A stretch of 47,352 nt of DNA from Methylobacterium tardum (GCF_023546765.1 NZ_CP097485.1:1-47352), one strand, 5' to 3'; shown: positions 16,774 to 24,850, numbered from the stretch's first letter. Made by a program: numbers and translations. The notes: generated from the sequence alone by a model not told the origin.

Positions 16774-16986
16774 ATGCCTAAGGTGAACGAGATCCTGGAG
16801 CGAGCTCGTCAGGGCAAAAACGTGAAGGTGCCGCCGCTCGCGGAGGCTGTCGGCCTCTCGGTAAACGGCTTCTACGCCGCCTGTCGCCGCGGAGAGATCG
16901 AGACCATCCGCATTGGGCGCGCCGTCATGGTGCCCGGCCGGGAAGCTCTTCGGCTGTTGAGCGCGAACGAACCCGCCGCCGCCTGA
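16774..16986 (+). CDS. Excisionase/AlpA-like helix-turn-helix protein, 70 aa
   Basis: ATG 16774 follows GGAGG at 16762-16766. The product has a MerR/excisionase-type HTH (PPLAEAVGLSVNGFYAACRR, about residues 20-39), then a strand-rich part, ETIRIGRAVMVPGREALRLL, the classic wing of DNA-bending excisionase and AlpA proteins. These bind attachment or promoter sites. It is the first gene of the plus-strand replication arm, opposite the RHH regulator. The only tyrosine integrase seen, at 24.9 kb, is wrecked. Confidence 0.72.
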   Translation: MPKVNEILERARQGKNVKVPPLAEAVGLSVNGFYAACRRGEIETIRIGRAVMVPGREALRLLSANEPAAA

Positions 16987-17072
16987 CCCCGCGCCCTCGG
17001 CGGGGCGATCCCCCGCTGGCCGGATCAACCCGCGCCGAGCCGGCCGGCGCTCAACACAGGATTACCGACACC

Positions 17073-17276
17073 ATGAACGTGAAAACCCCCGCCGGTGGCA
17101 CGGCGAGGGCTTTCGGAGATGTCGCTGTTGGCACGGCTGACACCTCTGATTTAGCACCTCGCACCTCTCAAATCCAGATTGAGATCTTACGGCACCGCTA
17201 CAGGCTCAGCCCTGCGGTAGCCGCCGCGACTGCGGCGCTGATCTACCCGCCTCGCGAGCACTGGAGCGTCCAATGA
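17073..17276 (+). CDS. Hypothetical protein, 67 aa
   Basis: ATG 17073, ending with a 4-base overlap (ATGA) onto the next gene, which supports translation. The C-terminal half is helical (IQIEILRHRYRLSPAVAAAT) and ends LIYPPREHWSVQ. No motif or family is recognised. It is part of the plus-strand phage replication operon. Confidence 0.6.
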   Translation: MNVKTPAGGTARAFGDVAVGTADTSDLAPRTSQIQIEILRHRYRLSPAVAAATAALIYPPREHWSVQ

Positions 17277-17755
17277 CGGCGCCCGGCAACCGCCCCCCGC
17301 CCGCCAGCTTCGACAACACCGGTCGCGCCACGAACACCATCGCCGCCGCCCTGCCCCGGCAGCGACGCCGGGTCATGCAACGCGTGGCCGCGGACGCAGA
17401 GCGCATCACGGATGCCGATCGGAAGTTCTTCGAGCGGTTCCCGCACCGGACCTATCGTTACCGCCGCGCGGGGCACCCGGAGATGGTGCAGTTGGAGGCC
17501 GTCTACGGCGCGTCGATCTTCACCGAAGTCGGCACGGTCCCCTTCATCTTGATCAAGAACCTCGCGCCGGGCGTCCGGATGCGGGCCTTCCTGCCGGGGC
17601 CAGCGGACGAGGATGGCAGCACCGCCACCGAGACGGAACTGGCCGCCCTCTGGCACGACCACTGTCGGCGCTGCCCAAGCGTAGCCGAGCGTGAAGCGCA
17701 GCTTCAGGTGGCGATACGGCTGCCCGGCGGCCCCCTGTTCGAAGGGGGTGTCTGA
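17273..17755 (+). CDS. Hypothetical protein of the replication operon, 160 aa
   Basis: It starts by ATGA overlap with the preceding gene. The N-terminus is basic (LPRQRRRVMQRV). A central part reads as alternating strands (RTYRYRRAGHPEMVQLEAVY, VPFILIKNLAPGVRMRAF), and the C-terminus is helical with LWHDHCRRCPSV. It has two cysteines and no clear zinc site. It lies 40 bp before the primase-helicase with a good ribosome site between, so it is probably an accessory replication protein. Confidence 0.6.
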   Translation: MTAPGNRPPPASFDNTGRATNTIAAALPRQRRRVMQRVAADAERITDADRKFFERFPHRTYRYRRAGHPEMVQLEAVYGASIFTEVGTVPFILIKNLAPGVRMRAFLPGPADEDGSTATETELAALWHDHCRRCPSVAEREAQLQVAIRLPGGPLFEGGV

Positions 17756-17795
17756 TGGGTGTCGTGGTCCCCTTCCCGAACTTCGGAGGTGCAGC

Positions 17796-20450
17796 ATGAC
17801 GGCGCACGCTTATCCGTCAGAAACCGACCTGCGCCTCGCCCTGCGCGAGAACGGCTACGACCCCGTGCCCGTCTCCAGCCCGAGCATGAATATCGCGTCG
17901 GCCGGCAAGCGGCCGGTCATGCCGGCCTGGGAACGCAAATGCCTCAATGCGTCACCGGATGAGATCCGGCGATGGGCGGTCCGCTACCCCGACAGCACCA
18001 ACACCGGCTTGCTCTGCAGCCGACTTGCGGGTGTCGATATCGATGTGCGGGAGCCGGAACTAGCAGCGGCGATCGCCGGGCGGGCGCGCGACATGCTCGG
18101 GCATACACCGCTAGTCAGGATTGGCCGCGAGCCAAAGCTGCTACTCGGCTACCGGCTCGCGGTTCCGCTCGACAAGATCCAAACCCCGGCCCTGCACTTC
18201 ACCGACGATCCGAAGGAGAAGGATACGAAGGTGGAGGTGCTGTTGCGGGGTCAGCAGTTCGTCGCCTTTGGCAATCACCCCGAGACAGCCGCGCCCTACC
18301 GTTGGACCGACGAGTCGCCGCTGACCGTCGACTTTACCGACCTGCCAGAGACCACCGAGGATGCGCTGCATCAGTTCGTGGCCGAAGCCGAGCAGATCCT
18401 GCGAGAGGCCGGCGCGGCAACGAGGCGCGAGCGCAGGCAGGGTGAACGGGCCCGTGAGACCAAGGGCCGGAAAGTGGGCGGCTTCGGGTTGCACGAGAAG
18501 CCGGACCGCGAGACCGTCGCCGACGCCCTGCGGAGTATACCCAACGACTTCGACTATGACGGTTGGATCCGCATCGGATACGCCCTCTACCACGGGCTCG
18601 GCGAGAGCGGCCGCGACCTTTGGGAAAGCTGGTCGGCCACCTCGCCGAAGGACGATGCAGCCCACACCGCACAGAAATACTCGGCCTTCGCACAGGGGCG
18701 CAGCATCACGGTCGCCACCTTGTTCTGGCACGCCGCCGAGAATGGGTGGAAGCGATCCGGCTCCGGCCGGTCCGGCGCCCCGAAGAAGGATCGCGCCGAG
18801 CGCCGCGCCAGCGCCGACCCGGGCGCTGAGCCAAGCAACGAGGCCGACGGCCGGCCCATCGTGCGGTTCGTGGCAGGCAAGGTGCCCGAGGCGGTCGACC
18901 GCATGGAGGCGCTGCTGCTGGAGGCCGGCGTTCAGATTTACTCGCGCGCCGGCGCCCTGGTGCGGCCCGTCATCGACGAGGTACCGGCCGCCAAGGGCCG
19001 TATGACCATGGTTGCGCGCATGTCGCCGCTGGTGGCTGTCAGCCTCGCCGACATGGCCGCCCGCATCATGCGGATCCAGAGATACGATGGCCGCGCTGAG
19101 GACTGGCTGGACATCAATCCGCCGGCCGAGATGACCCTGACGCTGCTCGCCCGCGAGGGACAGTGGCGGGTGCCGCCAGTTGCCGGCATCATCACCACGC
19201 CGACGTTGCGTCCGGACGGATCCCTGCTCACCGCGGCCGGCTACGATCCCGCAACCCGGCTCTACCTCGCCCATGATCCCGGCTTCACCATGCCGGATCT
19301 GACGGAGCGGCCGGACAAGGGCGAAGCGGCCGCTGCCCTCGCATTCATCGAGGCGCTGCTGGTCGGCTTCCCGTTCGTCGGGCCGGTCGACCGCGCCGTG
19401 GCCCTGTCGGGGATCCTGACGGCCCTGGTGCGCGGCGTGCTGCCGACGGCGCCGCTCCATGCCATCCGGGCGCACAGCCCCGGCACCGGCAAGAGCTTCC
19501 TAGTCGACCTCGCCGCTGTGATCGCCACCGGCCGCCGCTGTCCGGTGATCGCCGCTGGCAAGACCGAGGAGGAGACCGAGAAGCGCCTGGGCGCCCTGCT
19601 GCGCGACGCCGTGCCCGTCGTGTCGATCGATAACGTGAACGGAGAACTTGGCGGCGACATGCTCTGCCAGCTCACGGAACGCCCGCTGGTCCGGGTCCGG
19701 ATCCTCGGCAAATCGGAGGCGCCGGAGCTGGAGTGTCGGTCGACAACCTTCGCCACCGGCAACAACCTCGTGCTCACCGGCGACATGACCCGCCGCGCGG
19801 TGATCTGCTCCCTCGACGCCGAGATGGACCGTCCCGAGCTGCGGGATTTCAGCTTCAACCCGATCGAGCGCGTGATGGCCGATCGCGGAGCCTTCGTCGC
19901 CGCCGCGCTCACCGTGATCCGCGCGTACCAGGTGGCTGGCTCGCCGACAGTCTGCGGTTCGCTTGGGTCCTACGAGGACTGGTCCGCCATGGTGCGTTCG
20001 CCGCTCGTCTGGCTCGGCCACGCCGACCCGGTCGTGAGCATGGAGACCGCCCGAGAGGAAGACCCGGAGCTGTCCGCGATCCGAGAGCTGCACGAGCACT
20101 GGCGCGCGCACCTGAAGCTCTCCAGCGGCTACACCACAAACATCATCATCAGGACCGCTTGCGACCGAGAACTGGCCAACGCCTTTAGCGGACCCGGCGA
20201 GTTCAAACTGGCTGAGTTCCGCGACCTGCTGCTGCGGCAGGCCGGCGACGGCGGGGCGGTGAACAGCCGCCGCCTCGGCAAGTGGCTGTCCCGGATCAAG
20301 GGCCGCGTGGTCGACGGCCACCGGATCGAGATGAAAGCCGACGCCAGCAACGGCAACCGCTTCTCACTCTGTCGTGTCAGCGGAGCTGACGATTTTCCGG
20401 GCGGTCGGGCCGTTGACGGCTACCGGACCCACTCAGAACCGGAGTTCTGA
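17796..20450 (+). CDS. Phage/plasmid primase-helicase (prim-pol, PriCT-2, P-loop)
   Basis: 884 residues; ATG 17796 follows GGAGG at 17785-17789. Residues about 1-210 look like the bifunctional primase-polymerase domain (a GVDIDVRE metal site and VEVLLRGQQFVAFGNHPETA). Residues about 260-330 match the PriCT-2 primase C-terminal domain (DALRSIPNDFDYDGWIRIGY). Residues about 540-740 are an ATPase with a P-loop HSPGTGKSF and an acidic VVSIDNVNGEL, followed by ATGNNL, as in phage replicative helicases. It would prime and unwind DNA at the element's origin. A set of nested inverted repeats directly follows the stop codon, which suggests an origin. Confidence 0.85.
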   Translation: MTAHAYPSETDLRLALRENGYDPVPVSSPSMNIASAGKRPVMPAWERKCLNASPDEIRRWAVRYPDSTNTGLLCSRLAGVDIDVREPELAAAIAGRARDMLGHTPLVRIGREPKLLLGYRLAVPLDKIQTPALHFTDDPKEKDTKVEVLLRGQQFVAFGNHPETAAPYRWTDESPLTVDFTDLPETTEDALHQFVAEAEQILREAGAATRRERRQGERARETKGRKVGGFGLHEKPDRETVADALRSIPNDFDYDGWIRIGYALYHGLGESGRDLWESWSATSPKDDAAHTAQKYSAFAQGRSITVATLFWHAAENGWKRSGSGRSGAPKKDRAERRASADPGAEPSNEADGRPIVRFVAGKVPEAVDRMEALLLEAGVQIYSRAGALVRPVIDEVPAAKGRMTMVARMSPLVAVSLADMAARIMRIQRYDGRAEDWLDINPPAEMTLTLLAREGQWRVPPVAGIITTPTLRPDGSLLTAAGYDPATRLYLAHDPGFTMPDLTERPDKGEAAAALAFIEALLVGFPFVGPVDRAVALSGILTALVRGVLPTAPLHAIRAHSPGTGKSFLVDLAAVIATGRRCPVIAAGKTEEETEKRLGALLRDAVPVVSIDNVNGELGGDMLCQLTERPLVRVRILGKSEAPELECRSTTFATGNNLVLTGDMTRRAVICSLDAEMDRPELRDFSFNPIERVMADRGAFVAAALTVIRAYQVAGSPTVCGSLGSYEDWSAMVRSPLVWLGHADPVVSMETAREEDPELSAIRELHEHWRAHLKLSSGYTTNIIIRTACDRELANAFSGPGEFKLAEFRDLLLRQAGDGGAVNSRRLGKWLSRIKGRVVDGHRIEMKADASNGNRFSLCRVSGADDFPGGRAVDGYRTHSEPEF

Positions 20451-20466
20451 TGCGCGCGCCAGGTCA

Positions 20467-20633
20467 AATAGGGGTTTCAGGGCTTTTAGGGGTTTGTTTC
20501 ATCCCAACGCGAGCAACTGTCAGTGAATTTTGGCCCGGGCGTAAACGCACACCCGCAAGCGCATGGGTGTGCGTACATGACAGTTTACGGGTAGCGGCTG
20601 AAACGGACCCCTCAAACCCCGCAAACCCCTATT
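20467..20633. repeat. Nested inverted-repeat array, possible origin or operator
   Basis: Five inverted-repeat pairs share one centre near 20560. They are AATAGGGGTTT/AAACCCCTATT (20467-20477/20623-20633), GGGGTTTG/CAAACCCC (20489-20496/20613-20620), ACTGTCA/TGACAGT (20516-20522/20578-20584), CGTAAAC/GTTTACG (20540-20546/20583-20589) and ACGCACACCC/GGGTGTGCGT (20545-20554/20565-20574). It begins 17 bp after the primase stop and ends 20 bp before the next gene. Iterated GGGGTTT units resemble iterons. It may be an origin, a cruciform or a translational control element. Confidence 0.65.
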
Positions 20634-20652
20634 ACGCCTGCCGGGGGTGTCC

Positions 20653-20934
20653 ATGAACCTCTTCGCGAAACTCGCCCTCGCCCGCGAGATCGCCCAGGCC
20701 GAGCAGGCGGTCCTGCGCCTCCTCGGCGGCATCGAAACCGGCGTGGCGACCGGCAGGACGGCTGAGGCCTATCGGAGCGCCATTCGCCGCCATGGGCGCA
20801 CCATCCTGGACGCTGGCGGCCCTCAGGCGCTCGCGGCTGCCATGGACCGGATCAGCGACGTGCCCGGCCGCCGGGACGAGCGCAGAGCCGTGCTCACCAA
20901 GCTGTGGGCCGATCTTGAGGGGATCCGCGAATGA
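20653..20934 (+). CDS. Helical hypothetical protein, 93 aa
   Basis: ATG 20653 follows GGGGGTG. The product is almost wholly helical (LALAREIAQAEQAVLRLLGG, then ALAAAMDRISDVPGRRDERR). Its stop overlaps the start of the PAPS-reductase-like gene by 4 bases (ATGA), so the two are coupled. No family is recognised. It sits between the nested repeats and an enzyme gene in the replication arm. Confidence 0.6.
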   Translation: MNLFAKLALAREIAQAEQAVLRLLGGIETGVATGRTAEAYRSAIRRHGRTILDAGGPQALAAAMDRISDVPGRRDERRAVLTKLWADLEGIRE

Positions 20935-21800
20935 CCGCCCCAGCACCCAACCCCCGCCTGGCCGACCTTACGGCCACCGCCCGCGCCACGCTGAGCGACA
21001 TCTACAGCCGACACGAGCACGTGTTCCTGGGGTTCTCGGGCGGCAAGGACAGTCTCGCTCTCCTGCACGTGTGCGAGCCTTGGCGGGATCGCGTGACCCT
21101 GCTGTGGTCGAACACCGGCTACATGGCCGCCCACATGGCCGCGTTCGTCCGCGGGCACGGAGAGCGCTGGCGCCTCGTCGAGGTCTCGCCCGAGCGCGAC
21201 ATGCTCGACGATTGGTCTGAGCACGGTACGCCCGTCGACGTGGTGGCGATCGGGCATCTTGAGGGCCTGGACTGGAACTCGCCGCGCGTGAGGCCGTGGC
21301 CGTTGTGCTGTCGGCAAAACCGCATGGCGCCGCTCGTCGCCTATCTCGCGCGGTTCGAGCGGCCCTGCGTCCTCCTCAACGGCCAGAGGCAGTCCGACAA
21401 GGGCACCACCCCCGAGCGAATGGCCGAGATCATGTCGAGCAACGTCACGACCGCGATGCCGCTCTGGGCCTGGAGCACGTCAGACGTGCTGACCTACCTC
21501 GCGGCACACGCCATTCCGCTCCCGCCACACCATGGCGTGTTTCAGGGATCGATGGAGTGCGCTGTCTGTCCGGCTGACCTGAAGCCCGGCCGGTTGCGCG
21601 TCCTGGATCGGTTCGAGCCGCACGCCGCGGCCTTCGTGCGCTCTACCGCCCGCATCTCGCTCGGCTTCGTGGCCGCTAGGACGCGAGAGATCGAGGCCGT
21701 GCTGGCCGAGACTGCCCCGCCGCCCCCGGAGCTTCGCCCATGCAGGCCGATGTCGAGCGCATCACCGGCAGGCACTGACCACAGGAGGCACAGCACATGA
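20931..21800 (+). CDS. PAPS-reductase-family PP-loop enzyme
   Basis: 289 residues. The PP-loop ATP-pyrophosphatase signature SGGKDS is at residues 36-41, after a short helical lead. It continues with LLWSNTG, a conserved CCRQNR region, NGQRQSDKG and MECAVCP, so there are several cysteines in the second half. The family (phosphoadenosine phosphosulfate reductase / adenine nucleotide alpha-hydrolase) is common in phages and mobile elements, where it may act in DNA or sulfur modification instead of sulfate assimilation. It is coupled to the preceding gene by ATGA, and its own stop overlaps the next ATG. No Dnd-type partner genes are seen, so the role is inferred only by fold. Confidence 0.82.
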   Translation: MTAPAPNPRLADLTATARATLSDIYSRHEHVFLGFSGGKDSLALLHVCEPWRDRVTLLWSNTGYMAAHMAAFVRGHGERWRLVEVSPERDMLDDWSEHGTPVDVVAIGHLEGLDWNSPRVRPWPLCCRQNRMAPLVAYLARFERPCVLLNGQRQSDKGTTPERMAEIMSSNVTTAMPLWAWSTSDVLTYLAAHAIPLPPHHGVFQGSMECAVCPADLKPGRLRVLDRFEPHAAAFVRSTARISLGFVAARTREIEAVLAETAPPPPELRPCRPMSSASPAGTDHRRHST

Positions 21801-22045
21801 CCCGAGATGAATTCGACCTGCGTGAGGCCGCCGCCTTCGTGATCACGCCTGGCGGCATGGCGAACCGGCCGACGCTCATGGGCTGGACGGACGGTCCCGC
21901 CTCCTCCCTGCCGCTGGAGGTGCGCCGAGACATCGCCAGCGGCGTGCGCATGGCCGCGACCGCCAAGGGGGTTCAGGCCGAATTGGACACCGGCGCGCGC
22001 AGCGGGATCCGGCCGTCTGGGTCCGGGCCCGGATGGCGCTGTTGA
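21797..22045 (+). CDS. Hypothetical protein, 82 aa, probably the 5' half of a split gene
   Basis: ATG 21797 has an excellent AGGAGG at 21783-21788 and overlaps the preceding stop. The product is sensible to about residue 67 (LEVRRDIASGVRMAATAKGV, then AELDTGA). After that it becomes a Gly/Ser/Pro-rich tail that looks out of frame. A one-base shift in the GC-repetitive stretch near 21990-22005 would continue it into the next gene as RDPAVWVRARMALLIERL. I infer that the two were once one gene, or that a sequencing error split them. No function is recognised. Confidence 0.55.
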   Translation: MTRDEFDLREAAAFVITPGGMANRPTLMGWTDGPASSLPLEVRRDIASGVRMAATAKGVQAELDTGARSGIRPSGSGPGWRC

Positions 22046-22362
22046 TCGAGCGGCTGGAGGCATTGGACACCCCTTCCGATGCCGTCGAGCCTTTGGGGGC
22101 CGTCGATCGCCTTCCCGAGCCCGAACAGCCGCAGCCTCGCGCGCCCGCGCATACGGGGCGCGAAATTCAGACTCCCGCGGCGGTCGATCAGCCTAAGCAC
22201 CCCGGCAGCAAGCAGGAGCGGGCTCGCGAGGCCGTCCGCGCGCTACTCAGCACGGGAGTCAGCAACCGGGAGATCGCCCGCCGTGTCGGCGTCTCGCCCT
22301 CGACCGTGGCGGCCGTCCAGAAGGCGGTGGCCGAGAGCGCCCAAGTTGAACAGCTTGGTTGA
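22033..22362 (+). CDS. Helix-turn-helix protein, 109 aa (3' half of a split gene?)
   Basis: The called ATG is at 22033, but the frame reads sensibly further upstream, continuous in style with the preceding protein. A Pro-rich linker (about 20-55) leads to a resolvase-like HTH at about 60-100: REAVRALLSTGVSNREIARR then VGVSPSTVAAVQKAV. DNA binding is likely, perhaps as regulator of the phage-like arm. It overlaps the previous gene by 13 bp in another frame, which is consistent with a frameshift. Confidence 0.6.
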   Translation: MALLIERLEALDTPSDAVEPLGAVDRLPEPEQPQPRAPAHTGREIQTPAAVDQPKHPGSKQERAREAVRALLSTGVSNREIARRVGVSPSTVAAVQKAVAESAQVEQLG

Positions 22363-22556
22363 AGCCGAGCCGGAGCGGGCTGGCCGCCTGGATGCGAGGG
22401 CCATTGCTCCTGTTGCTGTCAGTCGGCCGCTCGCCCCGCCCCGGTCCACGGATTTCCGGCCTGACTGTCTCGGAAAATTCCCCGCGTGACCGCCTGAGAA
22501 AATACCCGGCCGCCCTCGCGTACGCGCACGCGCGAAAGGACTGTCAAAACCCGTAG

Positions 22557-22781
22557 ATCGCCGGTGCCCTGTCCAATCTGGACACCGGTGCGCCGACCGC
22601 CATCCTCTCGGATCGCCCCATCGGCGATCAGGCTGGCGACCTGGAGGCCGCCGACGCGCTCGCGAACTGGGAGCGCTGGGTCGCGGAGGGCAAGGCCAGC
22701 GTCCGCAACGGCGTGCTGTACCTGATCAGCCCAGAGATGACCGCCGACGAGTGGGCGGCCCGGTTCGTCACCGAGCACTGA
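22557..22781 (+). pseudogene. Headless gene fragment
   Basis: An open frame after TAG 22554-22556 reads as protein to TGA 22779-22781 (LEAADALANWERWVAEGKAS, then VRNGVLYLISPEMTADEWAA) but has no ATG, GTG or TTG near its beginning. The end resembles the C-terminus of a small soluble protein. Its LDTGA segment echoes the AELDTGA of the protein at 21797, which hints at a rearranged copy. It could still be translated from a rare start. Confidence 0.35.
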
Positions 22782-22797
22782 ACAGGAGGATCGCCTA

Positions 22798-22805
22798 TTA
22801 ACCAT
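22798..22805. promoter_or_regulatory. CtrA half-site (TTAACCAT) before ctrA
   Basis: TTAACCAT occurs 48 bp before the ctrA start. This octamer is the CtrA half-site known from Caulobacter; the second TTAA after seven bases is replaced by GTAT. It could be an autoregulatory site. Confidence 0.4.
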
Positions 22806-22852
22806 TTGGTATTGTTGAGGAAGTATGAGGCGCCATAGCTCGAGGTGGCGTC

Positions 22853-23554
22853 ATGCGTGTTTTGCTGGTCGAAGACGATGCCACCGTCGCGCAGAGCATC
22901 GAGCTGATGCTCAAGTCCGAGAACTTCAACACCTACACCACCGACCTCGGGGAAGAAGGTGTCGATCTCGGTAAGCTCTACGATTACGACATCATCCTCC
23001 TCGATCTGAACCTGCCTGACATGTCGGGTTACGAAGTGCTGCGCTCGCTGCGCGTGGCCAAGGTGAAGACCCCGATCCTCGTGCTCTCCGGCATGAGCAG
23101 CATTGAGGACAAGGTGAAGGGCCTCGGCTTTGGGGCTGACGACTACCTGACCAAGCCGTTCCACAAGGACGAGCTGGTGGCGCGCATCTACGCCATCGTG
23201 CGGCGGTCACAGGGCCACGCTCAATCGATCATCACCATGGGCGATCTGGAGATCGACCTCGACGAGAAGATGGCTTCGGTGAGCGGCAAGCGCGTTCCGC
23301 TGACCGGCAAGGAGTACCAGATGCTGGAACTTCTCGCGCTGCGGAAGGGCACGACGCTCACCAAGGAGATGTTCCTCAACCATCTCTACGGCGGCATGGA
23401 CGAGCCCGAGCTGAAGATCATCGACGTGTTCATCTGCAAGCTGCGCAAGAAGCTCGCGAATGCCAGCCAGGGCAAGAACTACATCGAGACCGTCTGGGGC
23501 CGTGGCTACGTGCTACGCGAGGACGCTCCTGAGATGCGAGCTATGGCGAGCTGA
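22853..23554 (+). CDS. ctrA: Cell-cycle response regulator CtrA
   Basis: 233 residues, full length. The receiver domain (1-120) has the acidic pocket EDD (7-9), phosphoacceptor D51 in [15 protein letters not shown], and the Lys of TKPFHKDE. The OmpR-type DNA-binding domain (about 128-225) keeps the near-invariant CtrA stretches [31 protein letters not shown] and [11 protein letters not shown]. CtrA controls cell-cycle, motility and replication genes by binding TTAA-N7-TTAA sites. Here it is in accessory DNA, so it is probably an extra copy. The protein ends in Met-Ala-Ser, not the Ala-Ala degron of Caulobacter CtrA, so ClpXP turnover may differ. GAGGTGG precedes the ATG. A mucR homologue follows by 88 bp. 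Confidence 0.93.
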   Translation: MRVLLVEDDATVAQSIELMLKSENFNTYTTDLGEEGVDLGKLYDYDIILLDLNLPDMSGYEVLRSLRVAKVKTPILVLSGMSSIEDKVKGLGFGADDYLTKPFHKDELVARIYAIVRRSQGHAQSIITMGDLEIDLDEKMASVSGKRVPLTGKEYQMLELLALRKGTTLTKEMFLNHLYGGMDEPELKIIDVFICKLRKKLANASQGKNYIETVWGRGYVLREDAPEMRAMAS

Positions 23555-23642
23555 AGATCAGGTTGCACAATAAAAACCGTATAGTGCATTGATTTTCTGA
23601 GTTCGTAGCACACATTGACTGCTTCTCTAAAGCAGGTGCGCC

Positions 23643-24143
23643 GTGAGCGAGATCGCAGAAGTAAATATGGATCAAGCTGTTAACTTCACTCAGCTAGCAG
23701 CCGATATCGTCTCGGCGTACGTGTCGAACAATCCCGTCCGGCCTGCCGACCTCCCAGAGCTGCTAGGCAGCGTCCACGCCGCGCTCTCCGGGCTGAACCA
23801 GGGTGGCGAGAACGCCACTGCGCCTGTCGAGAAACTCACATCCGCTCAGATCCGGAAATCGATCACCCACGACGCGCTGATCAGCTTCGAGGACGGCAAG
23901 CCCTACAAGACGCTGCGCCGTCACCTGACGATCAGGGGCCTCACACCCGAAGCCTACCGTGAGAAGTGGGGCCTACCGCGCGACTACCCGATGACCGCGC
24001 AGGCCTATTCCGATCAGCGCTCCAAGCTTGCCCTGTCCCTTGGACTCGGACAGGGGCGTCGGAAGGCAGCTCCAAAGTCTGCTGCGGTTGCAGACAGCGT
24101 CTCCGAGAAGCCGAAGCGGGCCGGCCGGCCGCGGAAAGTCTGA
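23643..24143 (+). CDS. mucR: Ros/MucR-family regulator lacking zinc ligands
   Basis: 166 residues from GTG 23643. The N-terminal half is helical (LAADIVSAYVSNN), as in MucR oligomerisation regions. The conserved core follows: IRKSITHDALISFEDGKPYK, TLRRHL, then LTPEAYREKWGLPRDYPM. In classical MucR the finger reads CxxCG...H...H; here both Cys positions are Ser81 and Asp84 and the last His position is Arg98, with only His94 kept. So it cannot form the usual zinc site, as is known for some Mesorhizobium Ros paralogues. The C-terminus is basic (GRRKAAPK, PKRAGRPRKV). MucR and CtrA act on shared promoters in Caulobacter; here they are neighbours. Confidence 0.88.
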   Translation: MSEIAEVNMDQAVNFTQLAADIVSAYVSNNPVRPADLPELLGSVHAALSGLNQGGENATAPVEKLTSAQIRKSITHDALISFEDGKPYKTLRRHLTIRGLTPEAYREKWGLPRDYPMTAQAYSDQRSKLALSLGLGQGRRKAAPKSAAVADSVSEKPKRAGRPRKV

Positions 24144-24271
24144 AAGCCTCCTGGGTCGTAGCCGAAGCAGGGGCGCCCTCTGTGCTTCCCCGAACGACCG
24201 CTACGGCAGGCGGCGCCCCCGGACCATCCAGGCACCACGCGGGTCGGCGTGGGCGATCTGAGGGCGTCTCT

Positions 24272-24544
24272 CTACGGCAACAACACGGAGACCGCCTGCG
24301 CGATTGCCGCGACCGCGGCCGCGATAGCCGCACGGCTATTCCAGATCGATTGCAAGCGCAGCGTCGGGCTGAGGAGCAGGTGATGCCTTCCAGACCGGAC
24401 AGTTATGGCGCCGTCCGCGGTTGGCCCTTCGACGGGCGGATCCCTGGGGTTCTCAACCCCGACCCGAGACGCGACCACCCAAAGGACACCGGAGGCCAGG
24501 CCGGCGGCAGCTGCTATGTAAGTGCAGGTATCCTTCAGCGTCAT
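24272..24544 (-). CDS. Two-helix membrane protein, 90 aa
   Basis: The ATG at 24544 follows GCAGGAA and is 4 bp from the stop of the preceding gene, so the two are co-transcribed. Hydrophobic helices lie at about 9-26 (YIAAAAGLASGVLWVVAS) and 69-88 (RAAIAAAVAAIAQAVSVLL), joined by a polar loop. It is a common small hypothetical protein type in methylobacteria. No function is known. Confidence 0.65.
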   Translation of the reverse strand: MTLKDTCTYIAAAAGLASGVLWVVASRVGVENPRDPPVEGPTADGAITVRSGRHHLLLSPTLRLQSIWNSRAAIAAAVAAIAQAVSVLLP

Positions 24545-24548
24545 GCGT

Positions 24549-24836
24549 TTATTCCTGCCGCATCGTCACCGATCCATCGTCCGGATCGACGGCCCCGACG
24601 CGCGAGCCGAGCATGCCCGTGATCGCCAATTCGCCGATGCCGCGGTTACAGGCTTCCGCGAGCCGCTCACTGTCCTCTGTCGGCATGACGCGCAGCAGTT
24701 CGACCATAATGGCGGTCATGGCCGCATCGCGAGACATCACCGTATCCCGCAGCGGAGATCGTTGGTCACGCATAAGGGCAGAGACGACGTTCTCGGCGAT
24801 GATCTTCGCTGCCTGTTCAAGATCCGGACCGGACAT
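24549..24836 (-). CDS. Hypothetical soluble protein, 95 aa
   Basis: ATG 24836 with TAGGAG upstream. The product is helical and acidic at first ([20 protein letters not shown]), later [20 protein letters not shown], with a polar C-terminus. No motif is seen. It is first in a two-gene unit with the membrane protein at 24272. Its leader overlaps the wrecked integrase. Confidence 0.6.
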   Translation of the reverse strand: MSGPDLEQAAKIIAENVVSALMRDQRSPLRDTVMSRDAAMTAIMVELLRVMPTEDSERLAEACNRGIGELAITGMLGSRVGAVDPDDGSVTMRQE

Positions 24837-24850
24837 AGACGGCTCCTACA

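Noticed and set aside
18141..19475. Minus-strand frame of 444 codons opposite the primase
   Set aside because: Gly/Arg/His-rich shadow; the primase domains on the plus strand are clear.
20450..20656. 68-codon frame overlapping the primase stop (TGATG)
   Set aside because: It covers exactly the nested inverted repeats, and its composition follows from the repeats. Translation is possible but unsupported.
22363..22556. CGCGTACGCGCACGCGCG-rich gap examined for an origin or terminator
   Set aside because: Simple alternating GC sequence without a clear stem, iterons or T-tract.
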